This document shows positions 33,036 through 42,851 of a stretch of DNA of 64,000 nt, piece by piece. The translations under genes were made by a program, and so were the position numbers. The notes below the pieces were generated by a model that worked only from the letters and a program-made list of their open reading frames with translations, searched no databases and had not been told where the DNA came from. This DNA is from Phialocephala subalpina (lineage: Eukaryota > Ascomycota > Leotiomycetes > Helotiales > Mollisiaceae). How positions within the stretch are numbered: the first letter of the stretch is position 1; each line of letters begins with the position of its first letter. Where the stretch lies: positions 2,856,371 through 2,920,370 of the forward strand of contig FJOG01000001.1 of assembly GCA_900073065.1 (NCBI GenBank), written 5' to 3'.

Positions 33036-34094
33036 TCACAGCTTCCCAGCAGCCCTCTCATACTCAACAATCTGCTCCACCGTCTTTTTAATACTCTCCC
33101 ACCACCCCTTCCACTCCCCTCCAAAAACCCTTTCACTCTTCCCAACATCAAACACACAAAGATCACCCTTCACCTTCCCCATCCCCAACACCGTATCCTC
33201 TGCCGGCTCCAGCACCCTCCCCTTAAACTCCGGGAACTCCTCTCTAACTTTCCTCGCTACCATATTCGCACTCACTATATCCTTGGTATGAAATACATAT
33301 CTTCCTCCCGGAACACTCTCTTTATCCAGAGACTTGACATGTATTTTTGAAACGTCCTCGAAATCCATGATGAAGGGGTAGAGAAAGCCGAGACCTTCTT
33401 CAGGAGTACGATCGAATACGGAGTCGTAAATTGAGCCTGTACCACCCAACATCTCCTTCGATGGAACGAACCCTTCTTGAATACATTTCCCAGTAATAGA
33501 CGGCGCACATAGCGTCACGAGATCGAATCCCATCCCCTTCCCCTCGTTCTCCATAAACGCCCAAGCTTTTTTCTCAGCATTGGTTTTGGCGTATGAATAA
33601 GCAGTTTTCTCATTCGCCGTTGCTTCTTCAGGCGTTATCGTGTTATAGTTATTCTCGGTGTAAACTTTCTTCTTGAATAACCCAAATGGCATAGGAACAA
33701 CTGCTACGATGCTAGAGCAGATGATAACTCTCTTCACACTTGGCGACTTGGAGGCGGCGAGGAGGATGTTGTGATCAATCTCCCAAGTAGGTTTGATTAT
33801 CGATTCCTCGAAGTTGGATTTTGTGAGAGGGGTTGCGACGTGGATTATGAAGTCTGATTTTGAGGCTGGGATGTCGAAGGAGCCTGGGACTGTCATGTCT
33901 GGGATCTCGATGAGTTGAAGAGTTCCGTTTTTGATGTTGGAGGCGTATTTCTTCTCGAGAAATGGGCCGGATTTCTTGTAGGACCGAAGGACAGCGAGGA
34001 CATTGTAGGTGTTCAAGGCGAGGAGTTGGTACAGGATGGTGGAGCCGAGGGAGCCTGTTGCTCCTGTGAGGAGGATTGTTGGTTTGGATGCCAT
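33036..34094 (-). CDS. NAD(P)-dependent extended SDR reductase
   Basis: A single exon of 352 residues. I use the ATG at 34094, directly before KPTILLTGATGSLGSTILYQ, which holds the TGxTGxxG cofactor motif at residues 8-14; the upstream extension starts from a non-ATG codon. FIIHVATPL matches the second family block. Catalytic Tyr and Lys lie in YSYAKTNAEKKAW (YxxxK). VRVIICSSIVAVV-type text before it supplies the Ser. The overall form resembles dihydroflavonol-reductase/Gre2-like carbonyl reductases. The substrate is unknown. The gene stands alone next to the DUF6594 relic, and I see no secondary-metabolite core enzyme nearby. Confidence 0.8.
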   Translation of the reverse strand: MASKPTILLTGATGSLGSTILYQLLALNTYNVLAVLRSYKKSGPFLEKKYASNIKNGTLQLIEIPDMTVPGSFDIPASKSDFIIHVATPLTKSNFEESIIKPTWEIDHNILLAASKSPSVKRVIICSSIVAVVPMPFGLFKKKVYTENNYNTITPEEATANEKTAYSYAKTNAEKKAWAFMENEGKGMGFDLVTLCAPSITGKCIQEGFVPSKEMLGGTGSIYDSVFDRTPEEGLGFLYPFIMDFEDVSKIHVKSLDKESVPGGRYVFHTKDIVSANMVARKVREEFPEFKGRVLEPAEDTVLGMGKVKGDLCVFDVGKSERVFGGEWKGWWESIKKTVEQIVEYERAAGKL

Positions 34095-35001
34095 CGCGGA
34101 AGTTTTTGAATGAATTGAAGAGTGGCAAAACAAAGTTGAGGTACTTTAGTTGGGAGGTGAGGTTGAAATAAGAATGCGATGCGATGTTGTGTTACTTGTA
34201 TCTGCCGACATGTGTGGTATTTATCCTGGACCCTCCTTCGCTCTCGCTCTCGGGTGTAGTGGAAATCCTTGTTGACCAACATCTTGCTTATCAATCTTTC
34301 TGACCTTAAAGGTCATTATTTCTTGACATTTAGAGCTGTGAAGTGGAAGTCGAGATTGTTCGTGGAAAAGGGGTGTTCTGACCATTTTCTGACCGTGTTG
34401 TGTTGATTAGTATTCAACCTTCATTGTTGGGGACTCGACTGACCTGACGGACCACAAGGTTCCCGCTCGTCCGTCACCTCTCGAGACGAAAAAAGGTCAG
34501 AATTTATCGGAATTATTCTTGCTTGCTCATCAGCAGCTCGCATTTATAATTGAGTTCAAGTTCGTTGAGGGGCAGGACCAAGTGGGTGCTTGGAGACGAA
34601 ACATCGCCAATCGAGTATTTGATCTGCGCGAATGGGCAATTATACAGAGGGCTCCTGAAGACCGTTTCTTAAACAGTGGGTAGAGGAAGAAATCTCTGTC
34701 TCGAAGTCAACAATTTTGACCAGGAAAAGTTCGGCAAGCTCGACTCACTTTCACCTCCTGTTGACTAAGCAAGGGTGCGACTCAGTCTACGTGCCGCAGA
34801 GCTCTTCGGAGTGGGAGCATACATATGACGAGATCGGTAATGATTCGATGCGGTACTAATTTCAGACACTCTGCCTTCATCTCTCACGAGCTGCTTCCGA
34901 GAAGCAGCTTCTCATCGGCCTCGTCTGCCCAATACTTCTCCCTCTTCCGCTTGCCAGAACCACTGTCAAGCATGGTAAGCATACACCCGACTAAGAACGA
35001 T
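34095..35001. other. Gene-free spacer
   Basis: About 0.9 kb containing the promoter of the SDR gene. The stretch near 34800-34980 has coding-like composition, but I could not assign it. Confidence 0.4.
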
Positions 35002-35991
35002 TCAAGAATAAATGGAATAAGAGAAACCATTTGGGCTTCTTGCGGGCAGCACAGAAGAACACAGAGTCACCCCAAGAGGAAGGCCAAAGCCCGTTAGAGA
35101 CCCGGAGATTCTTACCCTATCACTCACACGAATCCTCTCCAAACTCGCCTCCGCCGTCTCCGAGTGGTCATAAAGTCCCACGACACTCGTTAACTTAGCA
35201 CAGACCCCGAATCTCTTATTTACGATATTGATTCCCTCCCTCAACCTCCATGGCCGGGGACCGAACGAGGCCCCAAAGCTTTGACCGAGGGCGTGATACG
35301 CCTCGAAATTCAACTCTACCCTCACCAAGCTCGGGAACGATACAAGAAAATAGTTCGGTGAGTAGGAGACGCTGCCAACACTGATAAAGGGAGCTTTACC
35401 ACTAGAACCGTCATCAGGGAAGAAACAGAGGGTCAGAAAGCGGATGGAAGTTGCGTCTAAGAGTGTGGCGGGTTGATAAGGCGTCAAGGCGGGGTCAGGA
35501 CGACTTAGGGCCCAAAGACCTGTAGTCATGATTTCTTGTCTGTGAGAGTAGGAAGTCAGCGTTCAGTGTTGGGTTGAGGGAATGTGAAGACGGACTCGAT
35601 ATGGATCTCTGCACGGGTGATGGTCCGGACGGCACGAGGGGTCATGTCGCCGAAGCTCCAATTGTTAAATGAGTGGAATATATAAGTATTTGCTCTGTAG
35701 AAGACTGAGAGTGCTTCATGATACATATTTTCCTTCCTAAAAAGTGTGTTAGCAGAATTTCAGGAGAAAAGTAGAGATGGGTGGATCTGCTTACGATCGA
35801 AGAGCCTTGATCACGTTGGGCATCTTACCATCCCAATCAAAACACAGACAATTCCATATCTGAAGCCGAATTTCGGCCGGAAGGAGGGTAGCGATGCTTG
35901 GCCCTTGTCCTTCAGTTGCAGAATTGTCGGACGTGGTCGCATTGAGAGACAGGTGCTCAAGGTCGAGGATGTCTGGAGCGGTGTGGGTCAT
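35002..35991 (-). CDS. Small 2EXR/F-box-like hypothetical protein
   Basis: Three exons: complement 35795-35991, 35596-35736, 35002-35539, giving 291 residues; introns are 58 and 56 bp. The second donor is GTCCGT, weaker than its neighbours. The N-terminal LLPAEIRLQIWNCLCFDWDG is the LPxEIRxxIW start typical of fungal 2EXR/F-box-like proteins. It continues NVIKALRSKENMYHEALSVF and YIFHSFNNWSFGDMTPRAV. The same blocks occur in the gene at 52365-53375 (WDGK..ELIKALRQF, NNWSFEGMS), so the two are diverged paralogues. The C-terminus is unlike anything I know. Such proteins are numerous and uncharacterised in plant-associated and saprotrophic ascomycetes. Confidence 0.68.
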
Positions 35992-37000
35992 TTTGGAAAG
36001 TCGGTTGAATCTGAAGGCAATTGGTTGTTCTGCTGATTGTTATGAAGCAAGTGTAAAGTGAGAGAACTTTCAGCTGTTTTTGATGTATGAACGAGAGAAA
36101 CGGAGATGAATTGAATGTCTTAACCTTAAAAGGTTTTGAGTCACAGCTGTGGCTGAGCCCAATACGAGATGGCTAGTGACCATCATCATCACGTGAAGTG
36201 TTGAGAAAAGATGAGACTTGTGGAGCAAGAGGATGGAGTTGTCAGAAGGATTACTACTTTGCTGTCATGAAGAAGTAGGGTTGGTAGAGTACGGTTTAGG
36301 CACCAGGCGTTATGTTGGCTTCGGTCGGGTTCCTGAATTGAGAAAGTCACGTTGTATGGACATCGAGCTTTCAGAATAAATTTAATACATGGATATAGTC
36401 TTTCAGGTCTGAATGAATCATAGTTTTAAGCTAGGATTATTGTGAAGCTTCACGATGCGAGCATCAAAAGGGGAGGGGGTCAATTTAGCTTAGTGACAAT
36501 CACGCGTGCTGGGCACTGATCTCCCGTTTGAGACGACGCGACACTTTCGCGACAAAGTTTACTTCTCTTGAACACGAAAACCACTGTGGTTCAACACCAC
36601 CATCGCAGAATTCGAGGATGATTCTATCTGGCTCTGTATCACCGTTTGGAACGAGATACGAGGCATGGGATCACGAAGGAACGCGTCGGACGTGCTTCCA
36701 GCAGCCGAGCCAACAGATGCATGGTCTTTCCAATTAGGCTTAGAAAAAAATCCTCACCAGCATTCCAACTAAGACTCCAGTCGCGGAAGCTCGCGAAGTA
36801 CTTCTCGTGGTGGGAGAAATGATTGGCAAAGCATAAGGATACCCCGAAAAGTCTGGCATACATGCTTGACTGGCAGTATGCCGATTCCATCATATCTGTT
36901 GATGCAATGAAAGGCTGTGATCGTGAGGTTACTATAAGCCCTCAGAGATGCCTGTACCCAAACTGAGACATATCTCTGCTTCGCGAAGTTCGAACGGTCT
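35992..37000. other. Spacer with a possible exon remnant
   Basis: About 1 kb. A plus-strand open stretch at roughly 36590-36770 (TTIAEFEDDSIWLCITVWNE, ending in a stop) looks coding but has no start codon or partner exon I can find, and no family I recognise. The rest shows nothing. Confidence 0.35.
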
Positions 37001-37718
37001 GTGACCGGGATACGCGAACTGTCTGAAGAGGAAGAAGAATACAATTCCAAGCAAGGAGATGCACCATCTCCTCCCAGTTATCACTTCTTGTCGGACGAGC
37101 TTGAGTCGAAGACTGTTGTCGATATGTCTGGCGCAATTGTCGCCCAGAACATGGAATTTAACAAGTTGGTTTTTTATCCAACAGGAGCCTTTTGACGGAA
37201 GCGAGCCAGACGAAGAGAAGGACTATACTCACAAAATAGGCAATGACACCACTACGCATTTCTACAAACAGGCAGTATAATTCCCATTCCGCGGTTCAAT
37301 CCCTTCTTTAATGTACCCTGCACAATACTAAACATCTACGCAGGTCGCAATTCTTATGCCGAAAGCTCGCTGCTTGGAATTCTTTCTTCGCCCTCAGTAT
37401 CTGAATCCGAAGATACACATCTCAAACTTGTTGTATATATTGGCGAAGGAGATTATCGTCGAACGCACTTCACCAATGCTTCGACAAGACATTCATACAC
37501 TCCGTTCCAGGAGGATATGCGAGTGCCAGGACAACAATGCAGGGCCATTCGATATTGGAACGATGTCGCGAGTCATGTCTGCTGCCACAACGATCGATGA
37601 CAAAGACCTGTTCACTCAGGCGTTCGACCTATGCAAGAACCATTTCATACCGCCTACATTCACCTCGGCAGGCTTGGGTATCAAGCACTTTGATCTATCT
37701 AGCCTTCTACCAGTGTAA
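37001..37718 (+). pseudogene. 2OG-Fe(II) oxygenase-like relic, C-terminal part
   Basis: The blocks are LSEEEEEYNSKQGDAPSPPS, VDMSGAIVAQNMEFNKLVF, then, in the next frame, EPFDGSEPDEEKDYTHKIGN and TTTHFYKQA. An intron (GTATAA near 37276 to CTACGCAG near 37345) joins this to VAILMPKARCLEFFLRPQ, followed by RICECQDNNAGPFDIGTMSR and ending LGIKHFDLSSLLPV at a donor GTAAGT. The order 'PDEEE..YTGN..THFYR..AVVIMP' recalls the C-terminal half of a fungal 2OG-dioxygenase-like family; this is from memory and uncertain. The frame breaks at a T6 run near 37170, and no N-terminal catalytic half (HxD...H) is present, so it looks truncated and dead. Confidence 0.45.
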
Positions 37719-38339
37719 GTCCATGTTTTGTTTGCTATTCGTGCTGCGGAATGCAGATATCTCAACCGTTTCACAATATGTTGCAAATCTGCCTGTCAAT
37801 CATTGCACCCCTGCTGATCTTTAAGCTTAGCATACAAGCCGAATTGTTGAGATTTTCAGCCTTCTCGTCCCGTTTCGAAACCGTCGAGAATTTCAGAGCC
37901 GAAACTGTGAGCGAAACAGCAAACAATGCTCCCAGCAAACGCGAACGACGAAAATGCAATTGGGCTTTCTTTATTTATCATCAGATTAATAAGGCACCGT
38001 CGCTCCCGTTAACTTCCAGCGAAGATGCGAGAAGTGCTGTAAAACTTGCCTGTGTAATATCCAGCCAAGACTCGTTCCTGCCAACAAAGTATATATGTCC
38101 TCAAATCGCTTTATTGGTTTCTAACTGACACCCTTAGACTCATGCCTGCAATAAAACGAAACTTGGAGCATACTCTGATGATCATGACCTTCATCAACGG
38201 TGTCATAGGTGACCCAGAAGCGGCCACGAGGATTCGGCGGCCATTTGCACAGAAAACATTCAAATACCCCCTTCCCCTTATGATGAAGTTCAACCTACGA
38301 GTGCTGTACGAAAGCAAAACAGCCCTCCAATAAGAGATC

Positions 38340-38950
38340 CAGGGGTTCAGACGGGACGCGAGCAGATGCGCCCACACAGTTGAGAGCTACTGAGGAGGAT
38401 AGTCGTAACATAGCTAGATTCCTGATCAATGTCCAGAATCTAGTCAACAAGGACGAAGACCTCGGGCTTGGATTGAGTACGGCAGCTACGATGCTTGTCA
38501 GAACGACAGAGGTCATGAGTATGGAGTACTAGCACGTTCTCTATTTACCGTGCCTTGAAGAACTCACCAAGCTTTTGCCCAAAACTAAGGTTGAACGAAG
38601 GCTCTCAATTCTAGTGGATATTCAAAGCCGGCCTTTCGGGATATCTTGAGCACTACGTCGATCGAAAGCCTTCTGCAAACCAGAATGCTGATGCCATCAA
38701 GGCACAGAGGAAACGTCGAGATGAAGCTAAGGATCGGATTGAGAGCTTGGGCGTTGAAAACCTGAGGAAGTACATCGACGAAGATGAGGAGTACGAAGCA
38801 ATGATCACACTTGATGTGGAGAAGCTATCCGGCCACGCTTTTATATTAGGATCGCCGTACGCGGGGCATCATGACAAGAATACAGATGAGTCTTTCTATG
38901 AGGCTGATGCACCAGAGCCCCCAAGGAGGAAGGTCTCGATGCAGTCATGA
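38340..38950 (+). pseudogene. Unrecognised gene fragment
   Basis: Coding-like text includes SRNIARFLINVQNLVNKDED (about 38401-38460), then a TAG at 38530-38532 followed by LPCLEELTKLLPKTKVERRL. After a frame change come LSGYLEHYVDRKPSANQNAD and GVENLRKYIDEDEEYEAMIT, ending at a stop near 38950. The separate frames and internal stop suggest decay. I do not recognise the family. Confidence 0.35.
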
Positions 38951-39380
38951 CCATAGTCGGATGGGACATATTGGGCCGTGGTTTATCTGTATAAACTTAT
39001 GATCTTGTCTGTACAATAATCGCAAATTGGTTTCTGGTGCCTGCGATGATTTCTTCCTTATAATAATTCAATTTGTCTCACCGACGAGCATTTCTCCTCG
39101 GAAAAGATCTGGCGAGGCTGGGCCATTCTAGATACCGAGCAGAGCATTCTTGTGGTGACCTTGAGCGCCCACCACGAGGTGCCGCATATCGTTCCAAACG
39201 CCCTACCGACCCACAAAGTCACATACTCCTTCGCTTACTACAGTATAGATAGGCGCCTATCTTGATACGACCATCCTTGCGCTCTGCTGGGATTGAATTA
39301 TTTTGATTGAGAGCTTTCGATATCTGATCGGTTCGGGGAGATAATAAGCAATTTAAGCTATCTATCTCATTTCACTCCTA
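38951..39380. other. Intergenic region
   Basis: 430 bp between the fragment above and the kinase relic. Nothing recognised. Confidence 0.4.
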
Positions 39381-40403
39381 TTACAGCTTAAACCAATCAT
39401 ACTGCATAGCCTCCTCGGCATTCAAACGGTCTCCTGGCGTATAGGTTAGAAGCTTCAGAAGCAAATCTTTACACAGCTTTTGTTCCTCTTTAGGCACGAT
39501 GAAGATGTTCTTGTCTTTGCTTCCCCTCTCAAAGACCTCAATCTTATTGTCCAGAACTGTGTCCAGTGTATACCCCTCGTCGGCCGCGCTTAGTGTCTTC
39601 CCATTCTCGTCAAAGAAGTCCGTACGCGCCTCCCAACTCTCCCACCATGATTCTGGCAGCTTTCCAAAGAAACGTACCATCTCGGCAAGTAATTCGTCTT
39701 TGTTATTGATCATATAGAAGAGACGTACTTGATGTCGAATCTCAAAGAGCGTGCAGCCTAGCGCCCATAAGTCACACGCTAGCCCAATGGATGTCCCTCC
39801 CTCTATGATAACTTCAGGTGGGAGGTAGTTTTCCGGAATCCCAAGATCGGTGGGCGGCGATAATATCTGGTACGACTCGCCAAAGTCTATCACACAGACT
39901 TCATCCGTCAAGTACTCGGTTCCTAAGCACCAAGCATTGGTGACTTCCGTTCGGCCCCTCCGGGGAAAAATGATCGTTCGGAATGTTTATGTACTCGGCT
40001 CCAGGATCGGACTTGTTCAAGCTCATCAGGCGAAGATCCGGAAGGTCGTCTGTGGCTACGTCTGCCGTGAGGATTTTGACAGCGACGTACTTGCAGTCCA
40101 GGCTATCGCGGCAGAGCCAAACAGTACTAAAGCCGCCATGGCCTAATTTATGAATGACACAATAACGACCAGCATGTCCTAGGCGATTGCCAGGTGGATG
40201 GGATGATAGCCCCCTGCCTGATAGTCCTCGAGATCCTCAACACCATCTTGACTGCCTGCGAGGTAGGTACCGTGAGAAGTTGCTGGAGCGTGATCAAGGC
40301 CATCGAAGAACAGGTCATCTGGAAATGCATCCTCTTGTATCGGGTCTTGAACATCGCGATCTCCATTCCGACGTGGCGATCGAGGCTCTCTGTGATCTGA
40401 CAT
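39381..40403 (-). pseudogene. SRPK-type protein kinase, frameshifted and internally deleted
   Basis: From the ATG at 40403 the text runs to DLEDYQAGGYHPIHL, the standard lead-in to fungal SRPK domains. One G is missing near 40190 (CTGGC for an expected CTGGGC), so the frame is lost. The glycine loop LGHGGFSTVWLCRD and the Lys of YVAVKIL continue in the next frame, on to FSPEGPNGSHQCLVL. The sequence then jumps near 39920 directly to TEYLTDEVCVIDFGESYQ. About 110 residues, with the catalytic loop, are gone. The C-lobe PPEVI, CDLWALGCTLFEI and GDRLNAEEAMQYDWF is intact to the stop. SRPKs phosphorylate Ser/Arg-rich proteins. This copy cannot be an active kinase. It is related to the relic at 48843-50221. 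Confidence 0.85.
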
Positions 40404-41606
40404 TGTGATCGCGGGTTGTGTCGTCCGTCGTGATGAGGATATAGCACGATCTGAATGAATGTAACGTGCCTGCAAACCTGGATGGAAGCAGCTTCCGTAA
40501 GCTAGTCTACAATTTCGACGACGAGTTCGAGTCAATATGCTTTGATGGACTTCGAACTCAAGAATGTGACTCGATCGAGAAAAGGTCTGCAGAAGTTGAA
40601 CAATTGGCTTGGGGAGTGAAACGAATGAGGGAAAGAACTCAATAGCAATAGAAACGGATGTCCCCAATATTGAACATTTAGGGTTCATGGACGGCGCAGC
40701 ATTTCCCAAGGTCAATGAATGACCCGACAAATGGGTACGGGCTCGAAATTTGGTGTCCTTTGAGGCAAGGAACCTCATTACGTCCACATTCCGCACCATC
40801 GACTTTCCATTGTGTATCTCGTAGGTGGACGACGCGGGGATATTTGTGTGATGTCGGGTATGAATCGCGGGGTACAGTAAGGTTAGAATAGTTATTGCCA
40901 AGCGAGCTGCAGAGATACTCCGAAGCCAAGGAAGAATGATGTCTTGATGGCGAGGTTTGGGATTATGTGAGGTGAAGAAAGTTAGGAGATGTGATACTCG
41001 TTGAAATCTGCAAAATCTGCCTCCTCAGCCATGACGAGTGCTTTTCACGCCCTCGTTGGAGGCTTGTCGAACGGCCGCCAACATTGCCTAGACTTGCTTC
41101 GCCATACAATCCTTTGGTAGGTAGAAACTGGAACTCGCAACACCTCAAAGTTCTCATTTCCTCGAGTTCAAGTCGGTGTGAAGATTGAGGAAGTAGGTGA
41201 ACCTCGAAGGTACATTCGTAATTATGCTGAACATTGTCGACAAGTTAGTACTCGGTCTTCAGCTTAAAAAGAAACTGCGGATCAGAAGCCAGGCTCGACA
41301 TGTTGGCAACAAAGCGATGGAGGGTTGCATTCGAAGACAAGATGAAGCTGTGTAAGGCGAATATTGCCAGGTTGGATGTATGCAAGAGGACAGGTTAAGA
41401 GAGATTGAAAGAGAGAAATGGGGCCAAGGAGGTGGGAGTCCGCAAAACAGGCCCCGGTCTCACCAGAAGTTATTTTCGATGGAATATATAAAGACGGTGC
41501 TTTCCCTCTGCCCTTCTGCCCTTGAAGTGGTGCGCAAATTCTTCACAGAGCCTCAACTCGGCCTCAACAAGGCATACAACTCAGCTCGATCAGCGCATCA
41601 TCAAAC
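40404..41606. other. Intergenic region
   Basis: About 1.2 kb between the kinase relic (minus) and the zinc-finger gene (plus). The open minus frame upstream of 40403 extends the kinase N-terminus with Arg-rich sequence and may belong to the original gene. Otherwise nothing recognised. Confidence 0.4.
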
Positions 41607-42851
41607 ATGGATGCTTCAAACGCCACGGAATTGGCATCATCAGCCGAAAACGCCCTCTTTTTCGAAGGCCACCTTTTGTCGAATGATTCGCCAGCATCGT
41701 ATCCGGAATTCCTGCGTTATTTCGAAGAGAGTGAACCGTGGTAAGTTTGCACAGGAAAAAAGGTGGGAAAATATCAGGGCATTTTCGCTAACGAAAGGGC
41801 ATGACCAATCAGCGAGTTCAACGTCGACGGCACCACCTACACCTCGACCTCTACCGCAACCTCAACCTCAACACCTTTGTTACATTACGATTACGATTAT
41901 TCATACCGGTCAGATGGCAATGAATATCTCGTACAAGAGACCAATCCCTGCAGTACAGATGACTTAATCAAATCCTGGATCGTCTCGGACAACACGCCAC
42001 AGAGCTGCCCTCCTGTTATTCTTAGCCACGATCTGGACTGGCCATGGTATCAAACAGTCTGGGATTGTCCATCCATTACCTCTGACACAAGCTGCTCGGC
42101 ATCACCTGCATCGACGTCAAGAGTTCCCAGTTGTGACTGGCCCGAATGCTCTCACCTGGAATTCAGTACTACCGAGGAGCACAAAATACACACCAAAGCC
42201 CACGCTTGTGACGTTCGAAAGTGCTGGCGATCCTCAGAGCCATTCAACAGATGTACCTGGCACAAATGTTCTTCTCAAGCTCGGCTGAAGACCTCCAAAT
42301 TGTTCGAGGACCATATTAACAATATCCATATCAATCCTTTACTTTGCACCCGAGACGGCTGCAAACACAAGACACCTTTTCGAGGGAAGGCAGATCTCCA
42401 ACGGCATATCGACTCAGTACACGGCAACACCCCGAAGATCCGATGTCCATACCAAACATGCCAATCTTCCAGCGAGAAACCCTATAGTCGAAAAGACAAA
42501 CTGATCAATCATCTTCGAAAAGCACACGACACGGATCGTTGCCCATACCATCATTGCGTCAGCTCCATGTTCTCATCGCCAGATGACTGCGAGAGTACCG
42601 CCAAACATATTGGGAAGATGCACGGTGAGTACGAATGTGCTCTGAAATCCTGCTTCAACACCAGGTCTCAGTTCTCGGAAGAGAGTCTTATGGCTCATTT
42701 GCAGCTTCATCATGATATGAATTGGGAATGGGTGCTGAAGACAAGGGATATCGCCAAGAGAGAAGGTCGTATTTTGAGAGATCAGCATCTTGTGGGACAA
42801 TTTGAGTTTTCGGATTGTACTTCATGTACCAAGTTATGGTTCATGAAGTGA
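41607..42851 (+). CDS. C2H2-type zinc-finger protein
   Basis: Two exons, 41607-41740 and 41813-42851, giving 390 residues. The 72-bp intron ends at CCAATCAG; the nearer AG would lead to an immediate stop. The N-terminal ~140 residues are Ser/Thr/Tyr/Asp-rich (a YTSTSTATSTSTP tract). The rest is a run of atypical zinc fingers: CDWPECSHLEFSTTEEHKIH, CTRDGCKHKTPFRGKADLQRH, CPYQTCQS...KLINHLRKAH, CPYHHC...AKHIGKMH and CALKSC...MAHLQLHH. Spacing is irregular (CxxxxC pairs, HxxxH or HxxxxH pairs). Similar proteins are widespread and uncharacterised in ascomycetes; nucleic-acid binding is likely but unproven. An inverted-repeat element lies just downstream. Confidence 0.8.

Noticed and set aside
14656..34094. 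Secondary-metabolite or catabolic gene cluster
   Set aside because: The dehydratase-like gene, the transporter and the SDR lie kilobases apart with core genes and a tRNA between; no synthase, regulator or shared pathway is present.
40179..40901. Independent 240-residue gene on the minus strand
   Set aside because: Its C-terminal text is the standard SRPK lead-in and continues into the kinase domain after a one-base loss, so it is the 5' part of the kinase relic.
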